Source of the DNA: Hyaloperonospora brassicae
Taxonomy: Eukaryota; Oomycota; Peronosporomycetes; Peronosporales; Peronosporaceae
NCBI GenBank assembly: GCA_947650285.1
Contig: CANTFL010000528.1
Span: 301,439 to 365,438, forward strand
Reading direction: 5' to 3'
DNA: 64,000 bases
Shown here: piece by piece, positions 32,213-43,313 of the stretch
Position numbering within the stretch: the stretch's first letter is position 1
Layout: every line of letters starts with the position of its first letter
The notes under the pieces: generated by a model
Database searches by the model: none
Told to the model about the DNA's origin: nothing
What the model saw: the letters and a program-made list of their open reading frames with translations, nothing else
Made by a program: the position numbers and the translations under genes

Positions 32213-33403
32213 TATGGTGGAGTGGTGATCACAATTTTTTGTGATCCGGACTCTCCACTGGCGCCCGGACGACAGACTAACGGAGGGGGTACCGTATTCC
32301 GTGTTCTGTATGTTCTTGCTCACCTTGTGTACCCGTCGTTGGGGTGGGTTGTGCTCTTCTTGGTGGACTTGAGGTAAAGCTAGACTTGACCGTCTTAGGG
32401 ATATGTGTTGATCGGGTGGAAATGTTTATTCCGGTCAAACGTAGGTGCGGATCGCGTGGAAATTCTTCACTCGATCGCTTGTAACTTGGGCGCTATCCAA
32501 TAGTCGCCTTTGCCAGGTGTATTGCTTGATACGTGAGCCTTCTGAGCACTTGAGCCGTCTCGCGATTTAAAATCTGAGCCGTAAGATTCACTGCGTCCTA
32601 TCGCAGTTGAGGGGGAGGGTGAGAGTTGACTTCCGCCTGGCCAAACAATTCAAGGGCGAAGTTCGCTGAGACGTGGGTGAATCTCTATTAAACGGAAGGC
32701 CATATATCCTGCCCGGGAGAAGTCGACGGCTGTCTTTCGTTGCAAATTCAATTCCGTTAATGTCAGCCAACCAAGTCTAAAACCTATTCTTGTGCCTATC
32801 TGTTCGCTAGGTCTGCTGTTGCGTGTTGCCTTCTAATGTTTTTTACTATTGCATCATGTGGTCCACAGCAGACAATCCATAGTGGATCGTCCCATACCGG
32901 ATCGGAGAGTACCGGATCGCAGAGTACTGGATCGCAGAGTACCGGATCGCAGAGTACCGGATCGCAGAGTACCGGATCGCGGTATGTGATCCACACCAAT
33001 TACGTGGTACACACCAATCAGGTGATACATCCCAATTATATGTCCCCACCAATGACATATCCGGTGGATCGCGAGGTGTCGGATCGCGGTATGTGATCCA
33101 CGCCGGGTGCATGATCCACTCTCCCAGCCTGCTTCCATGTTCACCTACATCCCATTGCCTCTATCAATCCAGTACTCCACTTGACTTTTACCCCTTAAAT
33201 GATCCAGTTCTTGTACCTTGGTGACCCAAAACTTCGATCGCAGATCGCTATCGGTCAATTGTCGATCTTTGACTACACTCCTTCTCGACCGTTTGGTAGA
33301 TCCATCCGAATAACTTCAACGGTCATTTTCTGTCACTCATTTTTCTAATTTCATCCTGCGTCCCAACGCCACAATTAATTTTGTGATCACTTTACCACAA
33401 TTT
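32213..33403 (+). mobile_element. Family R repeat, copy B
   Basis: About 1,190 bp with inverted ends: start GGTGGAGTGGTGATCACAA, and the reverse complement of the end TTGTGGTAAAGTGATCACAA. Element II gives the empty site TTCATCGT. The copy is flanked by TTTATGGT and TTCATCCT, a plausible decayed 8-bp duplication. It contains CCACTGGCGCCCGGACGACA at 32,256 and the 15-bp array at 32,896-32,985. No protein is recognised. Confidence 0.7.
32896..32985. repeat. 15-bp minisatellite, six units
   Basis: Six head-to-tail units of ACCGGATCGCAGAGT with single changes (first unit GGAGAGT, third ACTGG, sixth GGTAT ending). It sits in the GATC-rich half of family R copy B. Frames through it give repetitive Cys-Asp-Pro-Val-Leu strings that are by-products of the repeat. 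Confidence 0.95.
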
Positions 33404-33503
33404 CATCCTACTTGACCTGTATGACAAATTTGATGTCATCCTAGAATCGCCTTGGCTCAGTAGATACGAGCCAACGATGAGCTGATAGCATCGATCCGTC
33501 AAG

Positions 33504-34294
33504 GTGACTGCCATTTGTTCTTCAGATGGTCATCTGGATAACGTCTTGGAGCGCCCACAAGCGTGTAAGTGTTCTGTGAGTGAATGTGATGGCCTCCTTC
33601 TCGGTACGTTCGAGAGCATGAGTGTACAAGAACTCAGTATAGTTGAGCACAACACTGTGGAGAAATCTCCCGGCGACTGTGCAAGTGTACATGTGGTGAC
33701 GAAGGTCCACCACTCGAAGACGAGAGGGTTAAGACACGGATGCATTTCAAGCAGACATCATATGAGAAAGAAGAGGCCGGTTGCCGGTGATCGGCAACAC
33801 GGAGTTCGAAGGTCGACTAGACAGTCGACCGTAGACGATCGTTATCTGGCAGAGGTTGCGCAGTCACTGTCAGAAGACGTGGAGGAAAAGAGCCCCACGT
33901 TCTTGAGATAGACGTTCCTCAAGCAGTATATGCTGAGGGAGAGAGTCCTCAGCATCCTGTGTATATGACTTCCCAGAAAGTGATCGAGACATTGAATGTC
34001 TTGGTCAATGAGGGAATAAGCGCAGGCGCTTATACGCCTGATCTGATCGCGCCTCCGAAGTCAACTTCGGAGATCTTACAATTTCCAACGTTAGAACCGA
34101 AACGGTTCTTGCGCGATCTGCGTAGTGGCAAACTCAAGCAGATCTGTGTAGTTGCTGCGAAGGACGAGTACGTCACCGATATTCGGTCAGCAATGCTGTT
34201 TACTGAAAACCAACGGGTTCTCAGCAGTTCATCGATGGACAAAAGAGTTATTAATGAGAAGACTCGAATTGAGAGAAACACGTATCAATCCTGA
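33504..34294 (+). pseudogene. Element III linker before RT
   Basis: 33,504-33,911 is open for 135 codons and matches the element II linker (AICSSDGHLDNVLERPQACK, VEKSPGDCASVHVVTKVHHS). 33,959-34,294 matches the RT start (TLEPKRFLRDLRSGKLKQIC). Nucleotide identity to element II here is roughly 80-85% by eye, clearly lower than in the following patch. A stop lies at 33,911. Confidence 0.75.
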
Positions 34295-35100
34295 GATTAA
34301 CGCCAGGCGAATCCTTTGTATAAGAACTTGATGGTATTCAAGGATGTATTCCCTAAATACGTGCTTTGCAAGTCGTCTAAGGATTGAGGCACCCTACATG
34401 AAATCGAGCTTAAACTGGGATCGAAAAACTTTGTCATGGAGAAGTGTCCACTGTCTCGTGATCCGGTACTATCGACCTAAAATTTCTTTTCCCATCGATT
34501 GGCCGCTGGCCATGTGAGGGAATCGACTTCTCCTTACACCTCTCCGACCTTTTGTGTGCGAAAGGCCACAGGAGGATGGCGGATAGTGCACGCATTCAAC
34601 AAATTGAATGCTGCTACGGTACCGGCTCAGACGTCGATACCGAGGAAAGACGTAATCATAGATGGTATGTCAAAGAGTACCATCTTTTCGTCCATGGATC
34701 TGATGGGTGGATTCTATCAGATCCTCATGCGTGAACGGGACATCCCGTTCACAGCAGCGAGTACCCTTAGCGGATGCTGTAGGAGTGGCTAGTTAGGCCA
34801 CAGGGGCTGAGCAATGTCTCTGCAACATTCAACAGATGTGTTTCAAATCTGTTGAGACCGGTGCGAGACTTCGCACCGAGTTACTTCGACGATGTGTTCT
34901 GTATAGCCCGGCATTGGACAGAAAGACGGACGTTGAAGTTCACAGAACTCACGTTCGTCAGGTTCTTCAACTTATGCGCAAGTATAAGTAGTACGCCAAC
35001 CTCAAGAAGTGTATATTCGCGGCTAGCAAAATACCACGTCTTGGATGCATCGTGGGTAAACACGGTCTAGGCCCCGATCCCGAGAATATCAAGGCGATTA
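34295..35100 (+). pseudogene. Element III reverse transcriptase
   Basis: The pre-RT block (34,380-34,470) is decayed. From 34,540 the sequence is almost the same as element II: FCVRKATGGWRIVHAFNKLN, SSMDLMGGFYQILMRERDIP, then a local scramble (STLSGCCRSG, stop) where element II has GMLWEWLVMPQGL, then PSYFDDVF. The frameshift right after YFDDVF and the following wrong-frame residues are the same as in element II. Confidence 0.85.
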
Positions 35101-35209
35101 CAGACTGACCCGTACCAGACGATATCGAGGGACTTCGGAAGTTCCTTGATTTACCGGCGTACTTGCCCAAGTATTTGCAAAACTACGCCGAGATGATTGT
35201 TCATCTTTC

Positions 35210-35690
35210 TTGCTTTCTCAAGAAAAGTGTGAATGTGCTCATGGAACGATGACTGTCAGCGTTGCTTCGAGTTTTTTTAAGAAGAACTTAATGCAATCGC
35301 CCATATTGACGATCGAGGATCCGGATAGACCATTCCATGTAGTCTATGGCTCCAGCGATTTTGCAATCGGCTGTGAGTTGATGCAGTACGTAATAGACGG
35401 CGCTGAGCCATTCGTATGTTATCAGTCGCGTCGGCTGCCACCAGCTCAAACGTATATCTAGTTCAACACAAGGCCCTCCTTGACATGAAGTATGCACTGG
35501 CTAAGTTACGTGTCTATATGCTGGCGAATATACCATTCATTGTGTATACAGACCCTGCGTCATTACGCACGGCCGTAAACATTCTATACCTCTCGCAAAG
35601 AATGGCGAAGTGGCTATTTTTCTTTGCGGAGTATACTTTCTCCATGGTGTATAAAGCAGGACGAATGAACGTCGTCGTTGAAGTAACTCG
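35210..35690 (+). pseudogene. Element III RNase H
   Basis: It reads DPDRPFHVVYGSSDFAIGCE and VCYQSRRLPPAQTYI followed by the same TAG as element II, then KYALAKLRVYMLANIPFIVY and a VVYKAG-like end (MVYKAG). The catalytic Asp is Gly, as in element II. The match to element II breaks off after ATGAACGTCGTCG at 35,677. Confidence 0.85.
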
Positions 35691-37560
35691 CGTCGGGCTA
35701 ATTTCTAGTCGATAGTGCAGGTCAACAGTGCGGATACGACCACTTTTGATACATTATTAAATAACGTTTCGACGACGTGCGAAGTGCTTACGCAATTGAT
35801 GCGGATAACTTGTACGTTATGAATCACATAGCAAATCAGATACTAAATTTGTTAGCAGGTATATATCGGTGTATCGTTCCACATCGAATTGGTACACACC
35901 ATGCATAGGGTTGCAGTAATATACAGACGTTGCGGACGACACGCCTTGCTTTGTCGGTCTCGCCCATAATATGTACGCTTGTGTATCATATTTATATCAC
36001 AATGCTTCAATTTGACATCGTTTCGAGAAAAGACATACCTTTCGGTAGGTCGTAAATTAATCAGGACCCGCCAGTATTGGTTAATGTGCAAAAACATTGG
36101 TGGTACAAATTTTGCTAGTGGGTGAGGCTGTTCCATCATTGGCCATGCATCGTCACAACCTCTGCCAGTGCCGGCGGAGTGCTAGGAGTCCTTTTCCATT
36201 TATTCAGCCTCCGTTTTCTAGAAGACGCTCACTAGAATAATGGTATCGTTGTGTATGTTGCCTGGAACAGCTAGATATTACAACTTGTTGCAGTTCCCAG
36301 CTCGATTATTGAACACAATTTTAATCGTGTCTTTGTCCACACATTGTTTGGACAACAAAGCTTGCCCCGTGAAATTTTCTCTGATAGAGGCCATCGGCTT
36401 ACGGCGGAGGATAAAGTAATTTTTGTCACGTACGCTATGAGCACGTTTGAAGATGCTAACATGAGATAATGCGGAAGCGAATTGTCAGACGAAAGTTGAC
36501 AACCTTGTTGTCGAACAAATAATTTTAAGATACGCCAACTCGTTTTCAAGTTTAGTCGGGTTTAATTTGATGATCTAATCCGCCAAAACGACTTCATGTA
36601 TGCGTCTACGACACGTCTTACTCAACCCACGGCTTGATCCACCCATTATTTACAGAACCCACGTGTTCCGGCCCTGATACAGAGTGACTAGTAGATGAGG
36701 AAGGGGGCTAACTCAATCAAAACCCATTTGTCTCTTACTTATCACGTATTACCGAACACGCCGATACATTTGATGCCAATGTTGAAATCGAAGAAGTCGA
36801 GATTAGCAAGGGCGACGACGATTCTGCTGCATCAGTCGATGCTAATGGTGCTTCATTTCTTAAGCATTGCAAACGACCATGTCAGCTAGAGAGATATTTC
36901 TCTTGCTGAAGACGATAATAATACCTCAGCAGAACGCAAGAAGTGCAATGAATAACTAAACAGCGAATCACTAGAGAACTTTCTACTGATTTTGGAATCA
37001 GTTGTTTTTTTTCGTTCAGGAATTTATAGTAAACGAGGTAAACCGCCAGAAACGGAATGCAGACGAAAATGTAACAGCAAATGTTATTTCATGCAAATTT
37101 ATCCGATTAGTTTAACTGAGTACGGTTAACCTACCTAGACATCCAGTAACAACGGGAGACAGTACTTTACTATCTCCAAAATACGTAGGGCCCATTCGTG
37201 TATCGTAATGCCAGAACAATTCATTTAGGATCTAGTTGCCGCGTAGGCTGCGCACCCATCCGACGTTTTACGTGTGTCGTCTCCGCCTTTACCGTCAGTA
37301 CGAGTCCTCTTCCAAGAACAAAGTTGACCTGCGCGCTCAAGATTCCCCATCCAAATATTGTGATCATGGACCAAACCTTAATGTTAGTCCCTTAGCAACG
37401 CAGTCTCGAGGCGAGCCACCATCAGCTCGTAGCGCAGGAGACAAAGGTCGAGTTTGTTCGCTAGATGAGCAAACGCGAAATTGGATGAGTTCTTTATCCC
37501 GATCAGTGCGGAGACCTCGCACGGTCGACAATAAGTCGTTTTGACGATCGTGTTTGTGAT
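35691..37560 (+). pseudogene. Element III integrase
   Basis: Decayed integrase recognised by comparison with element IV. 36,290-36,420 matches the core around the DRDPRF block. 36,760-36,880 matches the acidic tail (TFDANVEIEEVEISKGDDDS). 37,230-37,390 matches the C-terminus (RRLRTHPTFYVCRLRLYRQY). No catalytic residues can be confirmed. No chromodomain is seen. Confidence 0.65.
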
Positions 37561-38150
37561 CGAAGTCCTCCCTCAAATCGTTCAGGACGCGTTCAAGGCG
37601 ATCTAAGACCTCGTGCAGGCATGGCGGCTGAGCTGGACCTTGTCTGTCCATCTCCCCCACAGCTGGTGTACTCTCAGGGTAAGAAATACTTTTAAGGGGG
37701 GCGTTTATCAAGCCAATCGTAAATAATGGGTAGCGGACAATTAACCTTGTCCACCGGCGGGGATATCCACCCTCTTTGGACTGCTGGGAGCCACAGCCCT
37801 AGCTGATGGCGGATGTTGAGGGTCTCGTCCGTCAGTACGACTAGACTCATCCGATTGGCTACGGGAACATCAATGAACACGAGCGTTAGGGAATTGTAGA
37901 CGATATGCAAGTTTGTAAATGCATCCCGCATCAGAGCCCAAGTTATGTCCTTCTTCACAGCGAGCTTAGGAAATTGACTATCCTATTTGCGGGTTTCGAG
38001 TTGTTGTCACAATCCGCACAGGGGTCACTCAATGCGATGAAAACAATGCTTGTCCCACGCATCAAACGATGCAATTGGTACCTTGCACCGGTTGAGGTTT
38101 ATTTTTAAACTTGACGCAGACTTCATCAAGTGTTTGAGGTCATGCTTTAC
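37364..38150 (-). pseudogene. Element III antisense ORF relic
   Basis: Minus-strand frames opposite the element. 37,692-37,958 reads WALMRDAFTNLHIVYNSLTL and NRMSLVVLTDETLNIRHQLG. The plus strand of element IV at 60,960-61,130 reads EMRDAIANLQSVYMPKKRVF and RMSLVILVNETGRTHHQLGA in the corresponding frames. 37,364-37,711 holds a coiled-coil-like ERVLNDLREDFDHKHDRQND, matching NELSEDVDHEHDRLHELLST in element IV. Stops and frameshifts throughout. Confidence 0.55.
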
Positions 38151-38966
38151 GCGTAAGAGTATTTAAATACAAAAAAGGCGTTTCACGCCGCCAAAAGCGA
38201 CTTCTCATTATGCTTTTATTTAACATTGTACCATCGATGCTTTAGCAAATAGTCGAGGTAGAAGTCTTCTTCAGCGCGAACTTTCCTCGCTCTGAAGGAA
38301 AATTTATGAAGCTCACTCGTATCGAAGTTGATTCGATGGTGTTGGCTTGTCTCGATGGACAAGCTATAAATGAGCTGTTTGGGAGATCTTCACGGCAAAA
38401 TCTAATCACGCTGTAGCGTGATACCTTAAATTGACCTCACGGTTTTTAAATTGACGACGGCTCGCGCCGTCGTCGAAACGGTAATACGTAGGCGCCCAAA
38501 CTAGCGTTGAACATGGTTATTCAATATTATTACCGTCATCTTCATTATCGCATCCAACCGAACTATGATGCAAGTCACGAGTCCGTGCATTCGTCAGTTC
38601 TTTTAAAGGAGAATGAGGCAGCGCAGGTGATCGCGATACCCTTGGAGCCTTTTTCGAGTCAGACAAATTTTACTTGCCTGAGTAGATGACCTCCACCTCG
38701 GAGGCATTGTTTACACGTGGTGTAATACCAGTTGCGCCTGCAGAAACAGTTGTTGCTGGTAAGAAACGGGTAGCAGACGCCAAATCGTCTGCCACAACAA
38801 CAGGCTGTGTCTTGATCAAAGATATCCCGCATACACATGAGGACTATGCGAGGCAAGGTGAGTGATGAATGGATCTGTCTGAACAAGTGCTCCCTGTCCC
38901 AATGGAGCATAACAGGTGGCCATCGAATTCCTTAACTCTTACGGTGACTATCCGTTTAAGGGGTAT

Positions 38967-39401
38967 TCCTAAACCGATTAGCCCGTTACATAAGGTGCTA
39001 TTTGTGACAAATTGAAACAAAGAATTTTACGTTAAGAACTCGATTCACAATATCACGAATGTACTGTGGTATGATTGGGACGACTGAAGGGTCTACTCAT
39101 TGGTTGATATTGTGACAATCCCAATTCACCAATTGTTGATAGGCGCACGCAATGGGTGATGCGTAAATGTCTAAATACGTTATATTATAATAATCCAAAT
39201 ATTCCGACAAACATATTACTAGAGTTATAGAGCTTGATTAAACATCATAACAGTTCATCTTGACCACGATCAGGGTCTTAAACTTAGTCGTTACCTACTC
39301 GGTGGAGTATCAATATATTGCTAGGCACTGACCTTTACGGTTGTTAGTGAACAAAACTTTGAAATGGTAGATCGGAATGTATTCGTCGATGCCCGGTTAC
39401 A
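38967..39401 (+). repeat. Element III 3' LTR
   Basis: Starts at ~TTCCTAAACCGATTAGCCC, contains GGCGCACGCAATGGGTGATG and CACTGACCTTTACGGTTGTT, and ends GATGCCCGGTTACA at 39,401. It aligns with the 5' LTR at 30,500-30,700. The region between antisense ORF and LTR (38,151-38,966) has no recognised gene. Confidence 0.7.
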
Positions 39402-39480
39402 GGCTGCGTACTCCTATGATGCGTTAAATGCTTGCGGTCGCGCACTCATCGTATAATCGGTTGCCTAAGTGGTCATTACG

Positions 39481-39922
39481 TGTAGCGGGGAATCGGTAAC
39501 TACGCATTGGACAACAAGTATGGAATCGGCTATTTTCACTAACAACAGTAAAGGTCAGTAAAGTGCTACATCCAAACACGACGCACAGGAAGAGAACACG
39601 ACAAATGCAAAGCCTTCGATCGTAGTGAAATTATCATTGTATTAAGCACAATATAGTCCTCAAGCTCTTGTTCTATATTTGTCTTGAATAAATATATTAG
39701 TATAAATTAACGTATGATGACGTTTACACATCACCCATTGCGCGCGCCTAGCAGCAATTGGTGAATTTTTATAGTCACAATTTAAACCATTACTAGGCCC
39801 TTTGGTCGTCCCAATCATACCACTGTACATTCGTGAGATTGTGAAAGTAATTCTTACCGTAATACTCTTTGTTGCCATTTTCTCACAATGGTGACTTGAT
39901 GTAACGGGCTAATCCGGTTCCT
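39481..39922 (-). repeat. Solo LTR inverted relative to the element III 3' LTR
   Basis: Starts TGTAGCGGGGAATCGGTAAC, contains ACATCACCCATTGCGCGCGCC and ATGTAACGGGCTAATCCGG near its end. It is the reverse complement of the LTR that ends 80 bp earlier (shared ACTAACAACAGTAAAGGTCA). No primer site or coding sequence is attached on either side. Confidence 0.7.
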
Positions 39923-39999
39923 AGAAGGATTGATTTTCGGCTAGAGGCGTATTTGCGCCACCAGCATCGCTGTGGTAATGTTGATATTTAATTTGAAGG

Positions 40000-40571
40000 G
40001 TTTGGGCGACGACAACAGGTATTGCATCCGGGAACGTTTGTATACTCTTGTTCTGCAACGTAGCTTTGGCTACACACTCGATAGATCTCATGTGAAACAT
40101 TTTATACGTCGGTTAATAACTGACATCACCTATGTCGATGCATTAAAAATGAGTTTTAATCAAAATTACATTGGAACACCATACTAGTTATTTGGAGTTG
40201 ACGTAGTTTAGATCCAAAATTCAATATTATGTAAGCAAAATTAACCTCAGCATTAGTCACGAGAGTAAATATATTTAGTCTAAGGTTTTTGGTTTTACAA
40301 CTAAAAAAGGCCCAGTTTTCATTTTGATCTGTATACGACACGTGTCTTCAAAGGCGTCTTAGATCGTTAATGGTTTACCAACCGTCTGGTTGAGATATCA
40401 ACATATAAATTATTCTGTGTTGTGATACGTTCGATTGTTTGTAATCTGGAACAGAGAAGGTAACCTTTTAAAGCTTCTTGACTCTCTGCGTCGGGTTCTT
40501 TGACCCACAATTGCTCGTTTAGCCATGATTCTTTCTCTGAATTCAGGATATGTGTAGCTCTGCTACGGACC
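40000..40571 (+). repeat. Degenerate solo LTR of family G1
   Basis: The reverse complement matches the element I LTR: GCTACACATATCCTGAATTC, AATTGTGGGTCAAAGAACCC and GACGCAGAGAGTCAAGAAGC correspond to the AGCTCC...GAACCCGACTCAAAGAGTCA blocks. GACACGTGTCTTCAAAGGCG at 40,336 matches the mid-LTR block. The left edge is uncertain. Confidence 0.6.
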
Positions 40572-41381
40572 GGCATTACTTGCGGTCATCGATCCGATTG
40601 GGCGTTAAATCAGCAGAGGATTGACATCTCTGCTGATGTAAACATCGTTGCCCTTATAGTGCTTGATAAAGTGTCTTGAACCCAGTTTAGGTACTTTCGT
40701 CTTCGACTTTCCTTTCACTCTCTCCCGGCTCCTTGAAGTATGAACATCTTAACTACAGTTTTGAGTAGTTTTCCCTTGAACTTTAAATCACTAATTATGC
40801 GTAATAATGAACGTACTTGAAACCACCATGAATTGGCGGAGCCTTATTGTGGATTTAACGCTATATGTCAATAGTTAACTTTCCACTAGCCGATAAGATG
40901 TACAATTTCAAGCGCCTTTTCATTGATCTGAAAGAGCATATCGTGCGAGTGAAAGGGTCATTAATTCATCGTGATTGATTTCCATCTGAATAAGCTACGT
41001 GTGCCTAAGGAGTTATACGTTTAAAAAGCGTGTGATGATGCTCATAATTACACACTCCTACTCTATTTCGAACGCAAACTGTGCAGATCGATCGAGTGCG
41101 TCGTGAGCTACAACATTTGTGTAGAATGATCAATTGGTAACCTGGACTGCTACTAGCGTATGTTGGACACAAATTCCCAAATATGTATAGAATGCCAGTC
41201 GGTGTCCTACACGCTAGCTCTACAATCCTACGTATTATCTATACACCATATAGTGTATACATATGTTGACTTAGATTTATAGAGTAAATTGCATGACAAC
41301 TTGTTATATCAAACTTTTGTTTGTTGAATTATATTACGACTACATAATGGATGTGAAAATGTGCACTACTAATGCAAATCT
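40572..41381. other. AT-rich sequence, no gene recognised
   Basis: No frame above 60 codons and no repeat recognised. Confidence 0.5.
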
Positions 41382-41816
41382 TGTAACGGGGTGAGCTTGT
41401 ATCAAAAAATCGATACAAAGGTACTGATTTCGAAAATATCTATTTTTGATAATATTCAATCTATATCACCCGAGGAGTGTTTATCTTGGAGGGAAATTCC
41501 CCCCAAGAGTAATATTCGTTGGTGCTTGACTTCTTGGTTAATGTAATATCTACATCGACCAAATTAACCAATTATCGATGCTGGATGCGCGCCATGAATG
41601 AACAAGAAACCCACATTATAAATTGTAGTTTATAAAAGTCAAACAAAGACAAAGATATATTTTTAAAGAAGATCAAATATACCAAATAACTATTCTATTC
41701 TGTCCTTAGACAGAGCTTTCGAGTTCTGATAACTTCTCTGCCCTTTTTTGCCGTGTGTTGGAGACGTTGGGTGCAACAACCTTGTTTCGAACTGACACAA
41801 GGCGTGCCCCGTTACA
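41382..41816 (+). repeat. Solo LTR, diverged G2-like
   Basis: 435 bp bounded by TGTAACGGGGTGAGC and GCGTGCCCCGTTACA. Contains ACCAATTATCGATGCTGGAT and GCGCGCCATGAATG at the place of the family core. Flanks AATCT and ACGCT are only weakly alike. No coding sequence is attached. Confidence 0.75.
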
Positions 41817-42222
41817 ACGCTACAACCACACGTATTTATATAAATAAACCAAATTTTTATCACAAGATTTACTTCTTTTAAGATAAGGCATGCTATAATT
41901 GGATCGAATGAGCATTCCGGGTAATTTATAATGCGCCTAATATGTCTTCAATGTGCTTGATTATATTTTTTAAACTAACTGACAAATGCTGATATATTTA
42001 CAAAAAATGCTCAACAAAACGACGCAGACAATTATGCAAAGTCTTTGCCTAAGGAGAACAGGCAAAAAAAGAATGAAGCGAATAATCGCTGCACTATGTG
42101 CTTCGTACATTAGTTTATCGTGATGATCTATTAGCTAATCTTGAGAACATTAAAATTTGTGTCGCAAATTCGAAATTGAAAAATCGTTATATAAACTGCT
42201 TTTTGGGGTCTGCCTGGTACAA
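41817..42222. other. AT-rich sequence, no gene recognised
   Basis: Nothing recognised between the solo LTR and family R copy C. Confidence 0.5.
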
Positions 42223-43313
42223 AAATTGTGGTAGAGTTGCGATCATTCATTTGAACAGTCGATCCCAACTTTCCACTAGCGTCCGGACAACCTTAAATGT
42301 AGATGCACCAATTATATGCGGTAATATTTGCTCACCTTGTGCACCCGTTGGTAGGGCGAGTCGCGCACTTCCAGGTGGACTTGAGTTAATGCCAAACTTG
42401 ACCGAGGTTGGGGTTGGAGCTATCGCATGGAACTTTTACACGGCTGAGGGTTTACTTGTAAGTTGCTCGATTGAAATCATATTATTCTCTACGATATCGC
42501 AATGTCTAAAGTGGATGCTTAGTTCGTAAGTATTTCGACCACTTAAGCCGTCTCACGATCGCGCACCGTTCGCCTTTACTTTATTGCTGCGTCCGATAGA
42601 TGTGCAGTTTACATCTAGAGTTCTTGATCCCTTGACAAACAATTTGAGGGCATCACTTGATTAAAGAATGCATATTTCTCTTTACGTCGGGTGGCCAGTA
42701 AGCCCATCCGAAATAGATAGCAACACGTGTATTTTAAAGCAATTTAGACTTCGTTTAATATTAATTAATCAAACTCAAAATCTGAAACAAAACACGGCCT
42801 TATCTACCACGAACATCCAAGGCCACGCTTTCTTCTCTTACAAAGATCCCCCCCTATATTTGTGTGGCCTACACCGAGTATACTCTATTGTATACCTTGG
42901 GCGAGGTGTATATCTGACATATTCGCAGCTGACTTCAGGCTCTCACGTTCGGGCTAATATCGCGGTCTCTATTTGATCTCGCGTTCTCTATTTTCTTAAA
43001 AAATTATATTTGATCTCGCGATCTGTAGTTGGGATCGAGGACAATGATTGTGATTGCGACCTATGGGTGATCTCGCAAGCTCTAGTGAGATCTGGCATAG
43101 ACTACGTTTCCATCCGAGAGTATACCACATACTGCATCCTTGCTACCAACGATCTAGTCATTTTGGACGGTTGAGCAAACGATTGTGAGCCACCAGTTCT
43201 AGCTCATATCTTCTAATCAGAATTCATTTTATGGTACTTAACTGACGTTAGCGATTAGTGCGCTAATATCACCAACGCAACGGCTGATCTTGTTAGTTGA
43301 TTTGCCACAAATT
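42223..43313 (+). mobile_element. Family R repeat, copy C
   Basis: About 1,090 bp with ends TTGTGGTAGAGTTGCGATC and TTGATTTGCCACAA, whose outermost TTGTGG/CCACAA are perfectly inverted. CGATCCCAACTTTCCACTAG (42,261) matches copy A and the CTCACCTTGTGCACCCGTTG block matches A, B and D. GATCTCGCGATC motifs follow at 42,975-43,085. The frame at 42,098-42,529 is fortuitous. Confidence 0.6.

Larger units (their letters stand above)
31881..33480 (+). pseudogene. Element III protease, split by family R copy B
   Basis: The first part to 32,212 matches the element II protease up to MVCLATGASVTV and GATGACTTTATGG. The second part resumes at ~33,404 with CTACTTGACCTGTATGACAA and TTTGATGTCATCCTAG, the DLDDEFDVILG end. 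The intervening ~1.19 kb is family R copy B. The DCG region is not readable. Confidence 0.7.
30351..39401 (+). mobile_element. Ty3/gypsy element III (family G2)
   Basis: Plus-strand gag, protease, RT, RNase H and integrase of the same family as element II, between a 5' LTR (~30,351-30,713) and a 3' LTR (~38,967-39,401). Most coding parts are far more decayed than element II, except 34,540-35,677, which is nearly identical to element II 20,872-22,010. Family R copy B is inserted in the protease. A decayed antisense frame lies between integrase and the 3' LTR. Confidence 0.85.

Noticed and set aside
32256..32275. CACTGGCGCCCGGACGACA in family R resembles a retroviral primer-binding site (TGGCGCC..., complement ends in CCA)
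   Set aside because: No LTR precedes it and no direct terminal repeats exist. The repeat has inverted ends instead.
32796..33144. Overlapping reading frames with repeated Cys-Asp-Pro-Val-Leu or Thr-Gly-Ser-Gln
   Set aside because: They are by-products of the 15-bp minisatellite, open in several frames at once.
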